A stretch of 64,000 bases of DNA from CAWGCA01 sp963820955 (GCA_963820955.1 CAWGCA010000037.1:78506-142505), one strand, 5' to 3'; shown: positions 43,494 through 51,954, counted from the first letter of the stretch. Notes: generated by a model not told the origin, from the sequence alone. A program made the numbers and translations.

Positions 43494-43892
43494 TCAAACC
43501 CAGTTTTCGAGGCGTAACGCCTCAATCCGCTCGAACTCTCGCAGGTTATTAGTAACTAGCGTAAGCCCTTCACCTCTCGCATGACCGGCAATATGTAGAT
43601 CATTTACACCAATCGGCGTTCCCTTACGTTCGAGGTCGGAGCGGATATCACCATATTGGGCTGCCGCCTTGCGCCCATACTCCAACACGTCCAACCGAGA
43701 AACAAAATCTTCAATCTGCCGCAGGTTGTGCTCTGGCTTCACGCTCTTTTCTGCTCCGTGCAAAAGCTCAGCCAAGGTGATCGAACTTATGCACATCTGA
43801 CCGGTATGGCGGTTAAAGACCTCTAACGCCTCGATCGGACGGCGCTTGATCACATAGATCACTATGTTGGTGTCCAGCATGTATTTCAACAT
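43494..43892 (-). CDS. vapC: VapC-type PIN toxin
   Basis: A 132-residue PIN nuclease: KYMLDTNIVIYVIKRRP with the first Asp, SSITLAELLHGAEKS with the Glu, VNDLHIAGHARGEGLTLVTN with the last Asp cluster, and the FERIEALRLENW ending typical of VapC/FitB. It follows and overlaps the VapB gene. It should cut tRNA or rRNA when free. Confidence 0.93.
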   Translation of the reverse strand: MLKYMLDTNIVIYVIKRRPIEALEVFNRHTGQMCISSITLAELLHGAEKSVKPEHNLRQIEDFVSRLDVLEYGRKAAAQYGDIRSDLERKGTPIGVNDLHIAGHARGEGLTLVTNNLREFERIEALRLENWV

Positions 43893-44125
43893 TAAAATGC
43901 TTCTCTTTCCGTCTGCTCTTGAGAAGCCCGCTCAGTCATATAGTCATCGGTCACACTCTCGCCTGACAGAAAGAAACTGTCCCAGGTACTATCAACGGGT
44001 GAAAGCACGCGATCGTGCCCCACCACGCGCACAGTGACTTTTTTAACGCCTTCAGGAAAGCGAGTATCAGCGGGAAGTCTGACCGACTGCGTTCGATTAT
44101 TTACAAAGATTGATCCCGTAGACAT
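43892..44125 (-). CDS. vapB: VapB-type antitoxin
   Basis: A 77-residue antitoxin with a SpoVT/AbrB-like N-terminus (SIFVNNRTQSVRLPADTRFP) and an acidic C-terminal tail. The last base of its stop codon is shared with the first of the toxin ATG. It is preceded by a strong palindromic operator at 44142-44166. Confidence 0.92.
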   Translation of the reverse strand: MSTGSIFVNNRTQSVRLPADTRFPEGVKKVTVRVVGHDRVLSPVDSTWDSFFLSGESVTDDYMTERASQEQTEREAF

Positions 44126-44141
44126 AATGCACCTCTTCATG

Positions 44142-44193
44142 TGCTATATACATATTATATATAGCAAAAAGTATAGCGCAATAGTATATAGCA
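44142..44193 (-). promoter_or_regulatory. Operator of the vapBC module
   Basis: TGCTATATA and TATATAGCA form a perfect inverted repeat (44142-44150 and 44158-44166). A third half-site, TATATAGCA, stands at 44185-44193. The array lies just upstream of the VapB gene and is the expected binding site of the VapBC complex. Confidence 0.72.
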
Positions 44194-44300
44194 ATCCAAG
44201 GCTAATTTATGGGTATTGTGACACCTTGATCATGAGCACATCGATTATCGTGGATACCCTCGCCTACAGTGACCGTGGGCAGTTACGTGCCCGCAGGACT

Positions 44301-44444
44301 CTTGGCGGTTGAGGTTTGGTGAACATCGTAGATACCTGAAAACAAGTTCTTGAGAATTCTCTGCCCAAGAATACAATAAAGACAATGGATTCAGAAGGCT
44401 ACGACTAGATCGGTAGGCACAAAGATTCGGTGGACCACCACACC
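44301..44444. repeat. Solo terminus of the dispersed DDE element
   Basis: CTTGGCGGTTGAGGTTTGGT, then CCCAAGAATACAATAAAGAC and the end GGTGGACCACCACACC match the right end of the other copies. It lies just upstream of the aldolase gene and might have brought a promoter, which is not shown. Confidence 0.75.
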
Positions 44445-44610
44445 TCCCGTTGAGACTCCTCGATTCAGTCCGCGTGAAAATCCAGCATCGGGCATGAATA
44501 AGTTAAATCTTATGTGACTTATAAAAATTGCTTAGTTTACTTATATGCTGGATTCTCTATCCTTTGAGTCAACTAAATCTTCCTGATTCCAAAACAAAGG
44601 ATAATCACTC

Positions 44611-45786
44611 ATGCCGCTGGTCAATATGCGCGATATGTTGAACCACGCCTATCGGAACGGTTATGCCGTGGGTGGCTTCGACCTGGTAAGCCTGGATTTT
44701 CTGGAGGCGATAGTCTCAGCCGCAGAAGCCCGACGCGCGCCGGTTATCCTCTCGTTGGCGGAATCTCATTTTGAGTACTACGATTTTGAGTTTGCTATGG
44801 CAGCATGTGAAGCCGCAGCCCGGCGTGCCACGGTTCCCGTGGCAATTCACCTGGATCACGGCGCCTCCTTCGACTCCGCAGCGAAGGCCATCAATCTAGG
44901 TTGCACCGGCGTTATGGTGGACGCCTCCCACGAGGCCTTTGCTGCGAACGTTGCCTTCACGCAACAGATCGTAAACATGGCGCACGGATGTGGCGTGCCT
45001 GTTGAAGGTGAACTGGGTTACGTGGCCGGTGCGGAAGGCGAGGATGCTGAGAAACACCCGGGCGAAGTGGTGTATACCTCGGTGGAAGAGGCCGAAGCCT
45101 ATGTGCAGCAAACCGGCGTGGATTTGCTCGCCGTGTCTATAGGCACTGTGCACGGGCGCATGAAGGGTGAACCGGTACTCGATTTCGAACGCCTACAGGC
45201 GATCAATGAGCGCTTGCAGATTCCGCTGGTCATCCACGGGGGTACGGGCCTGTCGGATGATCAGTTCCGTCGACTGATCGCGAACGGCGTTAGCAAGATC
45301 AACTATTACACGGCGTTGGCCGATGCCGCCGGCGCGCGTATGCGTGTCAACGTCGCGGCAGATGCGCGCTGTGGTTATACGGGCATCGTTGGCGGTATTC
45401 AGGAGGCTATGCGCGCTGAAATTGAACGCTGCATGGTGCTATGGGGCTCAGCGGGCCAGGCTGATGCGGTGCTCACCGCTGCCGAGGCATGGAAACCGGT
45501 GCATCACGTCATTATCTACAATGTGAATGGCAGGGACGACGCAGAGGCTGCAGCCATAATGCAGGAGGGCAAGCGGGTACTGGGTCAAATACCGGGCGTA
45601 CGCCGTGTCATTACCGGCAAGGCGGTGCAGGAAGGGGCTAAATACCGCTTCAGTTGGCTTATCGAATTTGTGCACGAGAGGGTGATCGGCAGCTATCGCG
45701 AACACCCTACCCATGTAGATTTTGCGGACCGGCTGTTTCGCCCCATTGCAGACGACCGGATCAGTATCGACTATCTGGAGACTTGA
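44611..45786 (+). CDS. Class II aldolase fused to a Dabb domain
   Basis: A 391-residue protein. Residues 1-280 are a class II fructose-bisphosphate/tagatose-bisphosphate aldolase: IHLDHGASF (Asp82, zinc-binding His83), VEGELGYVAG, IGTVHGRMKG (His181) and VIHGGTGLSDDQ (His209). Residues about 297-391 match the stress-responsive A/B barrel (Dabb) domain: VHHVIIYNV, then TGKAVQEGAKYRFSWLIEF and HPTHVDFADRLFRPIADD. Class II aldolases normally end near residue 285-350 without this module. It may act on a different sugar phosphate or carry a second activity. Confidence 0.88.
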   Translation: MPLVNMRDMLNHAYRNGYAVGGFDLVSLDFLEAIVSAAEARRAPVILSLAESHFEYYDFEFAMAACEAAARRATVPVAIHLDHGASFDSAAKAINLGCTGVMVDASHEAFAANVAFTQQIVNMAHGCGVPVEGELGYVAGAEGEDAEKHPGEVVYTSVEEAEAYVQQTGVDLLAVSIGTVHGRMKGEPVLDFERLQAINERLQIPLVIHGGTGLSDDQFRRLIANGVSKINYYTALADAAGARMRVNVAADARCGYTGIVGGIQEAMRAEIERCMVLWGSAGQADAVLTAAEAWKPVHHVIIYNVNGRDDAEAAAIMQEGKRVLGQIPGVRRVITGKAVQEGAKYRFSWLIEFVHERVIGSYREHPTHVDFADRLFRPIADDRISIDYLET

Positions 45787-45883
45787 GCGCCCTTCCATGA
45801 TGCTGCCGGCAGCGATTCGGCGGTGCGATATCCCACGGTGTGCGACGTGAGGTCTGGCGCAGTGACTGACAACAACAAGGCGG

Positions 45884-46330
45884 ATGAGCGGTATGAAAAT
45901 TCATTCCAGCGTCATTCAAGTGGCAAGCGGGGAAGGTATCGCCCTGCATGATCTCACGGCGGGCATCCGTGGGGCCGTGCGTGCCTCGGGCATCCAAGAC
46001 GGCTTTGTGACCGTTACGTCCCAACACACCACAACGGCTATTGGCATCAATGAACATGAACCACGCCTGCTCGAGGATGTGAAAACCTTTCTCACCCGGT
46101 TGATTCCTCCTACCGACACGTACCTGCATAACGACATTGCCCTGCGGGAGTGCCCACCGGATGAACCGGAGAATGCCCATTCGCACTTGGCGGCCATGCT
46201 GCTGGGCAGCTCGGAGGTCATTGCTCTGGCTGGAGGCGAACTTGTTTTGGGCCAGTATCAAACGGTGATGCTGTATGAACTGGACGGACCGCGCTACCGA
46301 AAAGTGAGCCTGCAGGTCTATGGCGAGTAG
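45884..46330 (+). CDS. yjbQ: YjbQ family protein (UPF0047)
   Basis: A 148-residue protein matching YjbQ: HDLTAGIRGAVRASGIQDGF, VTVTSQHTTTAIGINEHEP, AHSHLAAMLLGSSEVIALAG and LGQYQTVMLYELDGPR. YjbQ proteins can replace thiamine phosphate synthase weakly, and the fold has a conserved His/Glu cluster. It begins 97 bp after the aldolase-Dabb gene on the same strand. An ATG at 45893 is an alternative start. Confidence 0.92.
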   Translation: MSGMKIHSSVIQVASGEGIALHDLTAGIRGAVRASGIQDGFVTVTSQHTTTAIGINEHEPRLLEDVKTFLTRLIPPTDTYLHNDIALRECPPDEPENAHSHLAAMLLGSSEVIALAGGELVLGQYQTVMLYELDGPRYRKVSLQVYGE

Positions 46331-46500
46331 CTGCCAGACCAGTCGAAGGAAGCACGACAAGTGGCTAAAGGGGGGCTGGAGTTTACGAAGGAGTTTACAG
46401 TCCCCCATAGGGGGTCCATAAGCCCCTCGCCTTCAGGCGATGGATTGCTTGGCCAGTGTAGGGTGAGTTGAGCGCATCGATACCTGTAGGTCCCGAATAT

Positions 46501-46735
46501 TCATGCGGCCTTCGGAGGATAGACATGATGAAGGCCGTGGACAGCTGGGAATTCAACAACGTTGCAGGGTTCCGCTGCTCGTACGGGACGACCGTCCGGC
46601 GCGTCGCTGTTCAAGGACTGGTGTGTTCGCCACGGATGGTAGTAATCCAGATACGACGACATAAGTCGCTTGAGATGCCGCTCGTTCAACACCATGACGT
46701 GATCGAAAAGTTCTCGGCGTAGCGTTCCTATTACC
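46501..46735 (-). pseudogene. DDE transposase C-terminal remnant
   Basis: The minus strand reads MVLNERHLKRLMSSYLDYYH, PWRTHQSLNSDAPDGRPV and HGLHHVYPPKAA, the end of rve-type transposases. It resembles the tail of the remnant at 32807-33501. The catalytic part is missing. Confidence 0.72.
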
Positions 46736-46805
46736 CTTTCTACATAAGCATTCTTCTAAGTCGACAACTACACCCAATCGGAACGATCCCGCACAAGTAT
46801 TTCAG

Positions 46806-47054
46806 ATTACTCATCCCTTTCACCCCCGCTTTGGCCAGGAATATTCACTGGTGGAGCTCCGACAGAATTGGGGCGATGATCGCGTCTACTATCACGACGC
46901 TGAGAACCATCTAAGGTCTCTCCCCACTAGCTGGACTAGCCTTGCATCAGTAGACCCCTTCCTGAATGCTGCTGATGGACGGAGTCGTCTACACATCGAT
47001 GGCGTGCTGGCTTTGACGCGACTGATCCAGGCGCTGATACAGACCTCTACGTAA
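46806..47054 (+). CDS. DUF5372-like small protein, 5' end uncertain
   Basis: The frame reads THPFHPRFGQEYSLVELRQN, then WGDDRVYYHDAENHLRSLPT and DPFLNAADGRS. This matches DUF5372, a small protein that accompanies serine-recombinase transposons. No good start codon is seen before the conserved part; the first GTG at 46851 would cut into it, so it may be broken. It precedes the recombinase cassette on the same strand. Confidence 0.6.
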   Translation: MTHPFHPRFGQEYSLVELRQNWGDDRVYYHDAENHLRSLPTSWTSLASVDPFLNAADGRSRLHIDGVLALTRLIQALIQTST

Positions 47055-47220
47055 CGAAACGGTGCATCATTCAGTCTGACGGGGTGTTAAGTGAATTATG
47101 CCGTAAATGTTAATTTAATTATATCGGTTATTCGGTAGATTACCTAGCAATTATTTGAAAAAACTTGCCTTATTATCCAATAATCATTTGTTTTTTAATG
47201 AATATTTGTATCTATTTGAC

Positions 47221-47248
47221 TTGACACTCGATAAATTATAGACATAAT
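47221..47248 (+). promoter_or_regulatory. Promoter of the recombinase cassette
   Basis: TTGACA (47221-47226) and CATAAT (47243-47248) are 16 bases apart in a very A/T-rich stretch, about 25 bases before the first gene of the cassette. Confidence 0.5.
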
Positions 47249-47272
47249 TATTATTACACTCTGAGCCGGGAT

Positions 47273-47746
47273 ATGCTGATGAACCCCCCATTACCCAAAC
47301 ACCAGACCCTCAAAGCGAACGCCACCCTCAATCCACATCCCGAGCAGATTCGCGAATCATTGTTTTTGACCGATGACTTTTTCGATCCTTATGACCTGTT
47401 GCAAGTGAAATATGAAATGCTCCGCCGGGTGCTAACCGACGATTGCTCGGTCACCGAAGTGGCCGCCGCATTTGGCTTTTCCCGACCGGCGTTTTATCAG
47501 GCGCTATCGGCATTTAAGCAAGGCGGCCTGGCGGGTTTGATCCCACAAAAACGCGGGCCCAAAGCGGCCCATAAGCTCTCCCCCTCAGTCATGGCCTACC
47601 TCCAGAAGATACTCAAAGACGACCCTCAGTTACCTGCCAACGAGTTGGCACATCAGCTCGATCAGCACTTTGGCCTTGTGGTCCATCCGCGCAGTATCGA
47701 GCGAGCTTTGGTACGTCAGAAAAAAAAACGCGGCGTGCACCCATGA
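47273..47746 (+). CDS. Helix-turn-helix protein of the serine-recombinase cassette
   Basis: A 157-residue protein with a DNA-binding helix-turn-helix (CSVTEVAAAFGFSRPAFYQA, then LSAFKQGGLAGLIPQKRGPK) and a second winged segment (LPANELAHQLDQHFGL, then HPRSIERALVRQKK). It looks like the N-terminal DNA-binding half of some transposases. It overlaps the next gene by four bases and is the first gene of a three-gene cassette with a serine recombinase. Confidence 0.78.
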   Translation: MLMNPPLPKHQTLKANATLNPHPEQIRESLFLTDDFFDPYDLLQVKYEMLRRVLTDDCSVTEVAAAFGFSRPAFYQALSAFKQGGLAGLIPQKRGPKAAHKLSPSVMAYLQKILKDDPQLPANELAHQLDQHFGLVVHPRSIERALVRQKKKRGVHP

Positions 47747-48015
47747 GTCTGCCACCCGGCGTTGTCGAGGGCTACGAGTCATTGCGCGAGTGCGTCCTCC
47801 AAGCCGGCCGAGGTGGCGACCAGGGCTGGACGCTATTGATGCGTTCTGGCTTTCTCGCCAGGGCCCAGGCTTGTCAGGAACTCGCCCCAAAACAACAGGC
47901 AGTGCCATTGAATCCACCGGTTGCTGCCATCCCCGATCACCTCAGTGCACCGTTGGTCCAGGTACTCGCTGGGATGATCCTCCACGTTCAACAGGAGGTG
48001 GCTCATGGTTTCTGA
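47743..48015 (+). CDS. Small cassette protein between HTH and recombinase genes
   Basis: A 90-residue protein (YESLRECVLQAGRGG, WTLLMRSGFLARAQACQE, VQVLAGMILHVQQEV). It has no recognised domain but overlaps the upstream gene by four and the downstream gene by eleven bases, so all three are co-translated. It is probably an accessory protein of the recombinase. Confidence 0.7.
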   Translation: MSLPPGVVEGYESLRECVLQAGRGGDQGWTLLMRSGFLARAQACQELAPKQQAVPLNPPVAAIPDHLSAPLVQVLAGMILHVQQEVAHGF

Positions 48016-48928
48016 ACAACACGCCAAAATCGCCGCGGGTCATCTGGCCCGTAATGCCTATCTCTACGTGCGTCAATCCTCAATGCGCCAGGTCTTTGAG
48101 AACACCGAAAGTACCGAGCGCCAGTACGCGCTGCAGCAACGCGCGTTGGAACTCGGCTGGCCCCTGGAGCAGATCGTGGTGATCGATAGCGACTTGGGCC
48201 ACTCCGGCGCCGAGCGCGATCGAGCCGGTTTCCAGCAGCTGGTCGCCGAAGTCAGCTTGGGCAACGCGGGTATCGTCATGGGTTTAGAAGTGTCACGGCT
48301 GGCGCGTAACTCCACCGACTGGCATCGTCTACTCGAGATCTGCGCGCTGAGCGGCACACTGATTCTGGACGAAGATGGCGTGTATGACCCCAGTCACTTC
48401 AATGATCGCCTCCTGTTGGGGTTAAAAGGGACCATGAGCGAGGCGGAGTTCCACATCCTGCGTGCCCGCTTACAAGGCGGGGCATTGAATAAAGCGCGAC
48501 GTGGTGAGCTGCGTCTCCCATTGCCCGTCGGGTTAGTGTATGACCGCGATGACTGCCCAGTGCTAGACCCCGACCAGCAAGTGCAGCAGGCTTTACGGTT
48601 GTTGTTCAACACCTTTGTCCGTACCGGTTCGGCGTGCGCCACCGTGAAAACGTTCCATTCCGCAGTGGTCGGCAAGCTGCGCCGGGCCTATGGCTTGAGA
48701 AGTCGCTATGAGCGCTTGCGCAATGCCGGAATGCTCACCGCTGAGGAAATCGCTCAACAACTTGATATCGCGGTTGCCAGCGTCAAGGTATGGCGCCGAG
48801 CCGGCCGGCTTAAAGCTCACGCCACGAACGGCAAAGGAGATTACCTCTATGAACCGCTAGGCGAGAATCCGCCGGTGAAATACGCCTGGCAAAAAACCCA
48901 AAAGCAAGCTCTTTCCATAGCCACTTAA
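48005..48928 (+). CDS. Serine recombinase with an internal deletion
   Basis: A 307-residue protein. Residues 1-160 form a resolvase catalytic domain (YLYVRQSSMRQVFENTEST with the catalytic Ser, VIDSDLGHSGAERDRAGFQQ, GLEVSRLARNSTDWHRLL). The recombinase domain starts (SACATVKTF) and then jumps to the C-terminal end LRRAYGLRSRYERLRNAG, LDIAVASVKVWRRAGRLKAH and LYEPLGENPPVKYAW. Full members are about twice this length. The deletion is in frame, so a shortened protein may be made but is probably inactive. Confidence 0.82.
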   Translation: MVSEQHAKIAAGHLARNAYLYVRQSSMRQVFENTESTERQYALQQRALELGWPLEQIVVIDSDLGHSGAERDRAGFQQLVAEVSLGNAGIVMGLEVSRLARNSTDWHRLLEICALSGTLILDEDGVYDPSHFNDRLLLGLKGTMSEAEFHILRARLQGGALNKARRGELRLPLPVGLVYDRDDCPVLDPDQQVQQALRLLFNTFVRTGSACATVKTFHSAVVGKLRRAYGLRSRYERLRNAGMLTAEEIAQQLDIAVASVKVWRRAGRLKAHATNGKGDYLYEPLGENPPVKYAWQKTQKQALSIAT

Positions 48929-48959
48929 TACCGATCCTACCCAGGAGGTGCAGTATGAA

Positions 48960-49590
48960 ACATAATACTTTTGCCATGGCGGCGCTGGTGCCGTAATGAC
49001 CTCGTCGATACCCAGACTTTCAATTCTCCGCGTAACGCGTTCACCGTATATTCCATTGCCGTCTCGAATCAGATAACTCGGAGCAGTATCAAATGGAAAC
49101 GCTTCGACGATCTGTTGCGCCGTCCACTGCGCCGTAGGATGTTCCGTCAAGTTGAAGTGAACAATGCGCCGCCGGTCGTGGGCAATTACGATGAAGACGA
49201 ACAACACCCGAAGCGTAGCCGTCGGAACAATGAAAAAGACGATCGATACGAGATCTCGAACATGCTGGTCTAGAAATGTTCTCCACGTAGGTGACGGTGG
49301 CCTAGCTCGCTTCGGCTGATACTTTTCTACCGTTGACTTGGCAACGTCGATTCCAAGCATCGCGAGTTCAGCGACGATCTTTGGCGAGCCCAACGTCGGA
49401 TTGGCTTCCTACATGCGCACAATGAGCTTTCTGAGCTCTGGCGAAATCCGAGGTCGGCCTGGCTTGGCCGACTGACTGAGCGCGCGCCAGTAGTTGCGGA
49501 ATCGCTTTTTCTGCCAAGTCGTTACGGTCCTGGGAAAGGCGCTTTGATCGTGCGTGTGCTGCATGTAAGCAGGGATTTCGAACAGCATTT
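48960..49590 (-). pseudogene. DDE transposase remnant
   Basis: The minus strand reads MGSPKIVAELAMLGIDVAKS, TVEKYQPKRARPPSPTWRTF, then VSIVFFIVPTATLRVLFVFI (where the first catalytic Asp is lost) and YLIRDGNGIYG (second Asp changed context). Upstream pieces such as RPRISPELRKLI follow with stops. It is cut at its 3' end by the recombinase cassette. Confidence 0.72.
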
Positions 49591-49675
49591 GTGAGAGGTC
49601 AACTCAAGTATCACGTGATTTTCAATGCCCATGCTTCTCGAAAACTTATACCACGCTTTCGCTAGACCTCAAGGA

Positions 49676-49788
49676 ATGCCCGAAACCAAATTCTTGAGAA
49701 TTCTCTACCCGAGAATACAATAAAGGCAATAGATTCAGAACGCTACGACTAGTTTGGCGGGCACAAAGATTCGGTGGACCAGGACACC
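49676..49788. repeat. Solo terminus of the dispersed DDE element
   Basis: AAATTCTTGAGAATTCTCTA and GAGAATACAATAAAGGCAAT, ending TTCGGTGGACCAGGACACC, match the other termini. It directly abuts the second copy of the integrative-element end. Confidence 0.78.
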
Positions 49789-49795
49789 GGGGGGG

Positions 49796-49914
49796 CTTTT
49801 TATAGTCCCTTTATTTTCAATAACTTATGCACGCCGGCTCCGCGCTAAGTTGCCACAAGTGGACAGGAGTGGACACGAGATGACAGGAGTAGGTCACGAT
49901 ATGGTCACGCTGTG
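49796..49914. repeat. Integrative-element terminal repeat, copy 2
   Basis: Close copy of 39086-39212, with the same phased GTGGACA/TGGTCAC motifs. The tRNA-Phe piece that should adjoin it is missing; the solo IS end stands there instead. Confidence 0.72.
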
Positions 49915-50089
49915 ATTTCAAGGCTTGTCCCGTTGCCTGCTGCAGAACACTGCTTAATAAAACTCACATTCCTGTGCGCCCTCAAATAAACTCTTCCACG
50001 ATATGAAAATTTGAACCATACGGGGGTGGAGGTTCGCCGAATATGTAATACAATACAAAATATGTAAGGCATACTTATATAGGTAATAC

Positions 50090-50320
50090 ATGCAGAACTC
50101 AACCCTCACTAGTAAAGGACAGGTCACGATTCCTGCCGAGGTGCGCAGGCGTCTTGGATTGCATCCAGGCGACCGTGTCGGGTTTATAGTCGACGGAGAT
50201 GAAGTTCGTCTAGTGCGCAAAGAAAGGCGCATTGAAGCCGCTTTCGGTATCTGCAAGACGGAGACCTCTGTCAACCTCGAGGACATGGAACGGATCATCA
50301 AGCAGCGGGCCCAATCATGA
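50090..50320 (+). CDS. AbrB/MazE-type antitoxin
   Basis: A 76-residue antitoxin with the swapped-hairpin AbrB fold: STLTSKGQVTIPAEVRRRLG, then LHPGDRVGFIVDGDEVRL. The C-terminal part should bind the toxin. It overlaps the PIN gene by four bases. Confidence 0.92.
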   Translation: MQNSTLTSKGQVTIPAEVRRRLGLHPGDRVGFIVDGDEVRLVRKERRIEAAFGICKTETSVNLEDMERIIKQRAQS

Positions 50321-50709
50321 TCGCTGTCGACACCAACCTACTGGTGCGGATTCTGGCGGAAGATCCTGGCCAGCCAGCTCAGGTCGATGCAGCCCGCGCC
50401 CTGGCCAGCCAGTCGCAGCAGGTTTTCGTGCCGCTCATTGTGCAGGTGGAGACAGTCTGGGTTCTTGAGAGCGGTTACGGACTATCCAAGGAGACCGTCA
50501 TCCAGGCGTTCGAGCACCTCGAAGTCAATCAAGCTTTCGTATTGGAGGACGAAGATCTCAGCCATCGCTCACTGGGGCTTTTCCGGTCCTCCAATGTCGA
50601 TTATTCAGACTGCGTGATTCTCTCCAATTGCCGTGCCAGGAACCTAGATCTCTACACCTTCGACAAACGCCTAAGCAAACTTGCTGGTGCCTCTCCCGTG
50701 TCTGTGTGA
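50317..50709 (+). CDS. PIN-domain toxin
   Basis: A 130-residue PIN nuclease: MIAVDTNLLVRILAEDP with the first Asp, LIVQVETVWVLESGYG with the Glu, and SSNVDYSDCVILSNCRARN and DLYTFDKRLSKL with the last acidic residues. It is paired with an AbrB-type antitoxin (VapBC type). Confidence 0.92.
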   Translation: MIAVDTNLLVRILAEDPGQPAQVDAARALASQSQQVFVPLIVQVETVWVLESGYGLSKETVIQAFEHLEVNQAFVLEDEDLSHRSLGLFRSSNVDYSDCVILSNCRARNLDLYTFDKRLSKLAGASPVSV

Positions 50710-50794
50710 TATTCAATGACCTCAAACAGTGCACCGGGCCAGAGTGATCGCATGGAGTACCATCCACTTAACCTAACCCTGCCAACCCTTTGGA

Positions 50795-50856
50795 AAAAAT
50801 CAATAAAATCTGAATGCTAGGTTAGCGGGCATAAAGATTCAGTGGACCAGCACACC
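50795..50856. repeat. Solo terminus of the dispersed DDE element
   Basis: AATCAATAAAATCTGAATGC, then GCGGGCATAAAGATTCAGTG and GACCAGCACACC match the outer end of the other copies more weakly. Confidence 0.6.
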
Positions 50857-50923
50857 CGGACTCCACTGAAACACAAAGGCTGGGCCAGCTGCACGAGATG
50901 GCAAAATAATTCGGACAAACACA

Positions 50924-51883
50924 ATGATAACTGTTATTGCAAATCTCAAGGGCGGAACCGGCAAGAGCACGGTGACTTTCAATCTGGCGGTATGGCTGCG
51001 CTCAACGGGTCGCAGGACAACAGTGATCGATCTTGATCCCCAGAGAACCCTCTCAGACGCTGCTGCACTGCGGATGGAAGAGGGAATAGAACCTTCCATC
51101 CGCGTGGAAGCCGGGACTTTCCCGGACGTGACTCTCCCGGAGGATGCCGCAGAGATTATCATTGACGTCGGAACTGCGGACCTAGGGTCCTTCAAACAGG
51201 CGATCATGATTGCCGACCGCATCCTAGTTCCCGTCACTCCGTCACAAGCTGATATCTGGTCAACTCAGCGATTTTTGGGATTCCTCTATAAGAACACGCA
51301 CGGCAATCCACCGGAGTCGATCACCTTCCTCAACCGCGCTGATACCATCAAATCGATTCAGGCGTCTGATGAAGCCGCTGCGGCATTGGACTCGCTTCCC
51401 GGTGTCCGTTTGATGTCAGAGCGTCTGTCAGATCGCGCGGTTTTTCGGGACTCATTCAGCGAGGGCCTGGCGGTGTTTGAGCTTGAACCCCGGAGTGTAG
51501 CCAGCCGCGAGTTCAAGGCGTTGGCAGAAACCCTGTTCGGTCGCGGCCACCGTTCCGTTCTAGACCGGCTTCGAAAGCAAAAAACGTCCACTGCGGTAGA
51601 TTCAACATTCCGTCAGGCGTTGGAAACACCCTCGGCCAAACCTAGTGTGACGGATAGGATTTCCTGTGAGGATGTGATTCCTGCGTCTGGCGCCGAAACA
51701 GCCCATGAAAATTGGGTGCGGGAGCAACAGGGAAACAAGAATCACAAGACCAAGAAAGGCAAGAAGCGCAAAAAGACATCAAAAGAAAAACTGGGTGGAA
51801 AGGGCAAGAATGTCAAGGACAGTAGAAAGTCCAAGAAGACCAAAAAGGGCCGGAAGGGCCGGAAGGGAAAGAAAAAAGCTTAG
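50924..51883 (+). CDS. Orphan ParA-family ATPase with lysine-rich tail
   Basis: A 319-residue protein. Residues 1-205 are a ParA/MinD-type ATPase: deviant Walker A in ANLKGGTGKSTVTFNLAVWL, Walker A' at VIDLDPQRT, Walker B at EIIIDVGTADL. Residues about 270-319 are an almost pure Lys/Arg/Gly tail (KTKKGKKRKKTSKEKLGG, SRKSKKTKKGRKGRKGKKK). ParA proteins bind DNA non-specifically through a few basic residues; this long tail would greatly strengthen that. No ParB or cargo gene is next to it. It may position a cargo on the nucleoid. Confidence 0.85.
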   Translation: MITVIANLKGGTGKSTVTFNLAVWLRSTGRRTTVIDLDPQRTLSDAAALRMEEGIEPSIRVEAGTFPDVTLPEDAAEIIIDVGTADLGSFKQAIMIADRILVPVTPSQADIWSTQRFLGFLYKNTHGNPPESITFLNRADTIKSIQASDEAAAALDSLPGVRLMSERLSDRAVFRDSFSEGLAVFELEPRSVASREFKALAETLFGRGHRSVLDRLRKQKTSTAVDSTFRQALETPSAKPSVTDRISCEDVIPASGAETAHENWVREQQGNKNHKTKKGKKRKKTSKEKLGGKGKNVKDSRKSKKTKKGRKGRKGKKKA

Positions 51884-51954
51884 CCTTGGTAGGGTCGAGG
51901 ACTGGCGCGGTAATCCACTAGGTAGAGTCTGCTCATTAAGTCAGGTCGCCACTA

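Noticed and set aside
46370..46450. Hairpin CTCGCCTTCAGGCGA as an IS200/IS605 end
   Set aside because: The stem and a preceding G/C-rich run look like such an end, but no transposase is beside it and the partner end was not found.
50924..51883. ParA gene as sign of an integrated plasmid
   Set aside because: No ParB, parS-like array or replication gene adjoins it; the protein has an unusual tail and stands alone.
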